A DNA stretch of 64,000 bases from Flammeovirga sp. SJP92 (GTDB lineage Bacteria; Bacteroidota; Bacteroidia; Cytophagales; Flammeovirgaceae), in the NCBI RefSeq assembly GCF_001583495.1, contig NZ_LQAQ01000061.1, positions 248,001-312,000 of the forward strand, written 5' to 3'. This document shows, piece after piece, positions 60,263 through 64,000 of this stretch. The position numbers and the translations under genes were made by a program. The first letter of the stretch is position 1, and each line of letters starts with the position of its first letter. Below the pieces are notes generated by a model. It was not told where the DNA came from. It saw only the letters and a program-made list of their open reading frames with translations, and made no database searches.

Positions 60263-61840
60263 ATGAATAGCATGGAACTAATCGAATCGTTTAAGGAATT
60301 TGCCAAAATGAAAGGCATTGACCGTCCTACAATGATCAAAATCTTGGAGGATGTTTTCAAAACAATGATTCGTAAGCAATATGGTGATGACGCTACATTT
60401 GATGTAATTATCAACGTAGATGCAGGTGATTTGGAGATTTGGCGTTACCGTCAGATCGTTGCAGATGATGCAGATGAATTTGATCCACAAACACAAATTC
60501 ACTTGACGGATGCGAAGAAAATCGAGGAAGACTTTGAGGTAGATGAGGAAGTAGCAGAAGCGGTTGAGATTGATTTCTTTGGTAGAAGAATGGTACAAAC
60601 TGCTCGTCAGACATTAATTCAAAAAGTAAAAGACCTTGAGAAGAAGGTTCTTTTTGATCAATATAAAGAGCGTGTTGGTGAACTAATCATGGGTGAAGTT
60701 TACCAAACACTAGGTAGAGAGTTAATCATTATTGACCAAGACAACAATGAGCTTTCTTTACCAAGAAACGAGATGATTTCAAAAGACCGTTACAGAAAAG
60801 GAGACCACATCCGTGCGGTAATCGACAGAGTGGAAATGAACAACAACAACCCTAAGATTGTTCTTTCTCGTACTTCTCCTTTATTCTTACGTCTTTTATT
60901 CGAACAAGAAGTTCCTGAAATCTTTGACGGTTTAATCGCGATCAGAAACATCGTTCGTGAGCCAGGTGAAAGAGCTAAAGTTTCAGTGGAATCTTTTGAC
61001 GACCGTGTTGATCCTGTAGGTGCATGTGTTGGTATGAGAGGTTCTCGTATTCACTCTATCGTTCGTGAATTACAGAATGAGAACATTGACGTTATCAACT
61101 ACACTGACAACTTAGACTTGATGATCAGACGTTCATTGAGCCCTGCACACATCAATACTGTAAAAGTAAATGAGGAAGAGAAACGTGTGGAGGTAGTTTT
61201 ACCAAAAGATCAGGTTTCTTTAGCAATTGGTAAAGGTGGTCAGAATATCAAATTAGCATCAATGTTAGTAGGATATGAGATCGACGTGTTTAGAGAATTA
61301 CAAGAGCACGAAGTAGAAGATTTCGATATTGATTTGATGGAATTCAATGATGTATTTGATGATTGGATGCTTCTTGAACTTAAAAATATTGGATTGGATA
61401 CTGCAAAAGCGGTATTGGATCACGAAGTGGATGAATTAGTAAGGAGAACTGACCTTGAAGAGGAAATGATTCTTGCGATCATGCATACATTAAGAAAAGA
61501 GTTTGAAGATGATCAACAACAACAAGCTCCTCAAAACCAACCTAGCAATGAAATGATGGATGATGAGGATGACTTCGAAGTAGATTATAGTGATGATGTT
61601 CTTGATGAAGATATTGCAGAGGTTACAAATACTGCAGTTCAAAACAAAGCAGCTTCAAGTGAAAGCCCAAGCTTAGACGAGTTCAAAAATGACATTGAAG
61701 AATGGATCATTGACGAATTCAAAAAAGTAGGTCTTATCACAAAAGAAGATGTATTGTCACTTCCAAAAGAGGCTGTAATTGAAAAAACAGACTTAGAGGA
61801 AGAAACTGTTGATGAAGTAATTGCAGCTATTTCTAAATAA
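60263..61840 (+). CDS. nusA: Transcription termination/antitermination factor NusA
   Basis: A 525-residue NusA that binds RNA polymerase and nascent RNA to control pausing and termination. Order: N-terminal polymerase-binding domain, S1 domain (GELIMGEVYQTLGRELIIIDQDNNELSLPRNEM), then KH1 (EVPEIFDGLIAIRNIVREPGERAKVSV...DPVGACVGMRGSRIHSIVRELQNENIDVINY) and KH2 (VVLPKDQVSLAIGKGGQNIKLASMLVGYEIDVF). The C-terminal part carries two helix-hairpin-helix-type acidic repeats (WMLLELKNIGLDTAKAVL... and WIIDEFKKVGLITKEDVL...) separated by a strongly acidic linker, as in NusA proteins with AR-like repeats. ATG 60263 or ATG 60272 are both possible starts. Confidence 0.96.
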   Translation: MNSMELIESFKEFAKMKGIDRPTMIKILEDVFKTMIRKQYGDDATFDVIINVDAGDLEIWRYRQIVADDADEFDPQTQIHLTDAKKIEEDFEVDEEVAEAVEIDFFGRRMVQTARQTLIQKVKDLEKKVLFDQYKERVGELIMGEVYQTLGRELIIIDQDNNELSLPRNEMISKDRYRKGDHIRAVIDRVEMNNNNPKIVLSRTSPLFLRLLFEQEVPEIFDGLIAIRNIVREPGERAKVSVESFDDRVDPVGACVGMRGSRIHSIVRELQNENIDVINYTDNLDLMIRRSLSPAHINTVKVNEEEKRVEVVLPKDQVSLAIGKGGQNIKLASMLVGYEIDVFRELQEHEVEDFDIDLMEFNDVFDDWMLLELKNIGLDTAKAVLDHEVDELVRRTDLEEEMILAIMHTLRKEFEDDQQQQAPQNQPSNEMMDDEDDFEVDYSDDVLDEDIAEVTNTAVQNKAASSESPSLDEFKNDIEEWIIDEFKKVGLITKEDVLSLPKEAVIEKTDLEEETVDEVIAAISK

Positions 61841-61879
61841 TTTAGATTCCTATTTTAGGATCTTTGTTTAGAGTATAAA

Positions 61880-61915
61880 GAGAGGAGCTTAAAATTCTAT
61901 AGGCTCCTCTTTGTT
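61880..61915 (+). terminator. Probable weak terminator after nusA
   Basis: Eight-bp stem AGAGGAGC / GCTCCTCT (61881-61888 and 61903-61910), 14-nt loop, then TTGTT; the T-run is imperfect. Confidence 0.55.
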
Positions 61916-62053
61916 ATGTTTATTGTTTTTTATCTCTACAAATAATTGTGAACATTGCTGTGTTTTTGGGTCTTTTTGGAATGAAATCCAATAATAAGTG
62001 CAAAAAGGTAGTACTCACATGCAATTTAATTTAAGATTTAAAAAACAAACTTA

Positions 62054-62061
62054 TATCTTTG
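62054..62061 (+). promoter_or_regulatory. Candidate -7 element of infB
   Basis: TATCTTTG matches TAnnTTTG and is followed by GCACTT. The expected -33 region reads TTAAG, so the upstream box is imperfect. The leader to the infB ATG is about 145 nt. Confidence 0.45.
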
Positions 62062-62205
62062 CACTTTAGGAGTATTCATGTATTTCGGGTTGTCATTGAA
62101 ATCACTCCTTTCATTTAAACTTGATAGTTTAAAAAAATAAAGCTTCGGCTTTAAATTGAATTGCTGTGAAGCAATAATTTGAATTAGTATTACGAAAAGG
62201 AATAT

Positions 62206-64000
62206 ATGGCAGATCAAAAGATGATCAGAATCGGCCAGGCGGCCAAGAAATTAAACGTTGGACACTCAACGATAATCGAGCAGCTGAAGAAGAAGAATAT
62301 CGAAATTGATTCTCCTTCTCCAAATGGGAAGATTACGCTTGAGCAATTTGAAATGCTTAAAAAAATGAATGCAAAGTCAATGCAGGAAAAAGAAGAAGCA
62401 TCTCAAATTTCTATATCGTCACAGGTAGGAAATACTGTTATTGAGTCTAAGAAGAAAAAAGGACCAAAAACAGAAGAGAAAGAAGACGATCATCTGATCA
62501 TCAAGAATTCTGCTACATCCGAAAATACGAAAAGCGAAAAAGAAGGTCAACCTAAAAAGGCTGAACCAGAAACATATAGTGGTCGCCCAGGTCTTAAAGT
62601 AGTTGGGAAAATTGATCTCAATGAAAATAAAAAGAAAGCTGAGGCACCAAAACCAAAACAAGAAACTCCAAAGCCTGAACAGAAAAAGCAAGAAGCTCCT
62701 AAAAAGGAAACTCCTGCACCTGCTCCTAAGGCTGAGGAAAAGAAAGTAGCCAGCACTCCTGCTACTCCTCCAAAAGCTGAAAAGCCGAAAGAAGAGAAGA
62801 AGGAAGTAAAACCTGAGGTAAAAAAGCCCGTAAAAAGCGAGCCGAAACAAGAAACCTCAAAAGAAGCAAATAAAGCTCCAGAGAAGAAATCTGAGCAACC
62901 AACGCAAGAAGTGAAGAAAAAAGAACAAAATCCTCCGCAAACTCAAAAAGTTGAGAAAGCGAATACGCCTGCAACGGCAAGCGAAAGTCAAGATCAATCA
63001 TCTGATAGTGCAACAGGTGCAACTGATTCTACAATCAACGCCAAGGCCGATGAATTAAAAGGTCTTACTGTAGTCGGTAAAGTCGATCTTTCATCATTTG
63101 AAAATCGCCGTAAGAAAAAACCGAAACCAGTAGCTTCATCGGATGACAAAGGTGCTCCTCAGAAAAAACGTAAGAGAAAACGCGTTCCTGTAGGAAATTC
63201 TGAAAACCCTCAAGGTAGACAGCAAGGTCAAGGCCAAGGTGGCAACAGACAAGGCGGTCAAGGTGGTAACAGAAACCAAGGTCAAGGCCAAGGCGGCAAC
63301 AGACAAGGCGGTCAAGGTGGTAACAGAAACCAAGGAGGCCAAGGTGGCAACAGACCAGGCGGACAAGGTGGCAACAGAAACCAAGGAGGCCAAGGTGGTA
63401 ACAGACCAGGCGGACAAGGTGGTAACAGAAACCAAGGTCAAGGCCAAGGTGGTAACAGACCAGGCGGACAAGGTGGTAACAGAAACCAAGGTCAAGGCCA
63501 AGGTGGTAACAAGCCAGGAGAAAAAACTTTCCGTAATGCGGACGCTACTTCACAAAGAGGACAAGGCGGAAAAGGCGGAAACAACAAGAAGAAAAAAGGC
63601 AAATTATCAGAGAAGGATATCCAATCTGGAATGAAGAAAGCGAACCAACAGCTTAATCAGTCTGGATTCAAATCTACTCGTGGTAAACATAAACAAGCCA
63701 AAAAGAATAAGCGTGAAGCGGAAAACGAAGCACGTTTACAAAGAGAGGCAGCAGAATCGCATATCATTACAGTTACTGAGTTCATTTCTACAAGTGAGCT
63801 AGCAACAATGATGGATATCCCTGTAAGTGATATCATCATGACATGTATGAATAATGGTATGTTCATCTCAATCAACCAACGTCTTGACAAAGAGACAATC
63901 GAGTTGATTACTACTGAATATAACTTCGAGGCTAAATTCGCTTCAGCAGAAGAAGAAGTTGATGCTCCATTGGAGAAAGAAGATAAGCCAGAAGATTTAC
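62206..64000 (+). CDS. infB: Translation initiation factor IF-2, N-terminal part, runs off the window
   Basis: IF-2 positions initiator tRNA on the 30S subunit. The visible 598 codons hold the non-GTPase part. It starts MADQKMIRIGQAAKKLNVGHSTIIEQLKKKNI, an IF2_N helical module, then a Lys/Pro/Glu-rich linker with two GLKVVGKIDL-type motifs, then a Gly/Gln/Asn/Arg repeat tract (about 63214-63520, eleven GGN[RK] units), then a second IF2_N-like module (ITVTEFISTSELATMMDIPVSDIIMTCMNNGMFISINQRLDKETIELI). The G domain lies past the right edge. The long disordered N-terminus is typical of Bacteroidota IF-2, but the density of the repeat tract is unusual. Confidence 0.92.
   Translation, partial: MADQKMIRIGQAAKKLNVGHSTIIEQLKKKNIEIDSPSPNGKITLEQFEMLKKMNAKSMQEKEEASQISISSQVGNTVIESKKKKGPKTEEKEDDHLIIKNSATSENTKSEKEGQPKKAEPETYSGRPGLKVVGKIDLNENKKKAEAPKPKQETPKPEQKKQEAPKKETPAPAPKAEEKKVASTPATPPKAEKPKEEKKEVKPEVKKPVKSEPKQETSKEANKAPEKKSEQPTQEVKKKEQNPPQTQKVEKANTPATASESQDQSSDSATGATDSTINAKADELKGLTVVGKVDLSSFENRRKKKPKPVASSDDKGAPQKKRKRKRVPVGNSENPQGRQQGQGQGGNRQGGQGGNRNQGQGQGGNRQGGQGGNRNQGGQGGNRPGGQGGNRNQGGQGGNRPGGQGGNRNQGQGQGGNRPGGQGGNRNQGQGQGGNKPGEKTFRNADATSQRGQGGKGGNNKKKKGKLSEKDIQSGMKKANQQLNQSGFKSTRGKHKQAKKNKREAENEARLQREAAESHIITVTEFISTSELATMMDIPVSDIIMTCMNNGMFISINQRLDKETIELITTEYNFEAKFASAEEEVDAPLEKEDKPEDL
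63220..63516 (+). repeat. In-frame tandem repeat encoding GQGGNR units in infB
   Basis: About 300 nt of imperfect tandem repeats with alternating units QGGNRNQG and QGGNRPG (48-54 nt per pair). I count ten GGNR and one GGNK. Codon use varies between copies (GGT/GGC, CAA), which suggests selection on the peptide rather than recent slippage alone. Confidence 0.9.

Larger units (their letters stand above)
61841..62205. other. Intergenic region between nusA and infB
   Basis: Contains the hairpin at 61880-61915, the TATCTTTG box at 62054-62061, and a 145-nt leader before infB. No open frame is evident. It indicates that infB is not simply co-transcribed with nusA. Confidence 0.6.

Noticed and set aside
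63136-63501. A 121-residue repetitive minus-strand frame in the infB region
   Set aside because: It is antisense to the GQGGNR repeats. The composition is a consequence of the repeat, with no other support.
63239-63634. A 131-residue plus-strand frame rich in Thr, Lys and Val, in the infB region
   Set aside because: It is an out-of-frame shadow caused by the repeat periodicity. The IF-2 frame from ATG 62206 is continuous to the window edge and matches IF-2.

Overview
The window looks like chromosome of a marine-type member of Bacteroidota, most likely order Cytophagales and close to Flammeovirga. This placement is inferred from gene content and signals; no marker rRNA is present. The DNA is AT-rich. 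Several intergenic regions carry the Bacteroidota -7 promoter element TAnnTTTG, three of them with a TTG or TTTG box 19-21 nt upstream. One secreted protein ends in a type IX secretion sorting domain, there are many lipoproteins and SPI-exported proteins, and start codons often lack a Shine-Dalgarno. I found no tRNA, rRNA, CRISPR array, prophage or complete insertion sequence.

Layout. 1-4.7 kb: a Sia-type partner-switch module, made of a large membrane SpoIIE/PP2C phosphatase, a SiaB-like kinase and a SiaC-like phosphoprotein. 4.9-9.5 kb: a TerB/FHA-like/ABC transporter fusion and two exported unknowns. 9.6-16.8 kb: pheA, a repeat protein, then a tight cluster of an OmpA/PD40 protein, a YfiR-like protein and a CHASE8-HAMP hybrid histidine kinase. 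This cluster resembles YfiBNR with the GGDEF output replaced by a phosphorelay. 16.8-18.9 kb: aroQ and HMG-CoA reductase, divergent. 19-23 kb: a lipoprotein, a 746-residue protein of no recognised family, and a striking 30-bp-arm palindrome. 23-26 kb: gcvP.

26-29.6 kb: a CotH-like protein with a T9SS tail, an MFS transporter and an acyl-CoA thioesterase. 29.6-36.8 kb, mostly minus strand: an LpxR-like lipid A deacylase with a tandem DUF302 lipoprotein, Ppx/GppA, Amt, PdxH and a COG2509 flavoprotein. 37-40.6 kb: a coiled-coil lipoprotein, a glycosyltransferase and a WecA/MraY-type sugar-phosphate transferase. 40.9-48.4 kb: trigger factor, RelA/SpoT and a four-GAF SpoIIE phosphatase. 48.4-59.5 kb: an SRPBCC protein, a POTRA/barrel outer-membrane protein, an alpha/beta hydrolase fused to an RraA-like domain, an OmpL47-type repeat protein, a lysine-type saccharopine/alanine dehydrogenase homologue, TerD, a DAO-type oxidase and a membrane-anchored cytochrome c. 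59.7 kb to the end: rimP, nusA and the 5' part of infB, whose N-terminal region carries eleven Gly/Gln/Asn/Arg repeats.

The strongest theme is signalling: two SpoIIE phosphatases with very different sensor halves, one SiaB/SiaC pair, a CHASE8 hybrid kinase with YfiR and OmpA partners, and (p)ppGpp metabolism. The items most worth a second look are the YfiBNR-like histidine-kinase cluster, the hydrolase-RraA fusion, the TerB-ABC fusion, the 746-residue orphan with its flanking palindrome, and the infB repeat tract.
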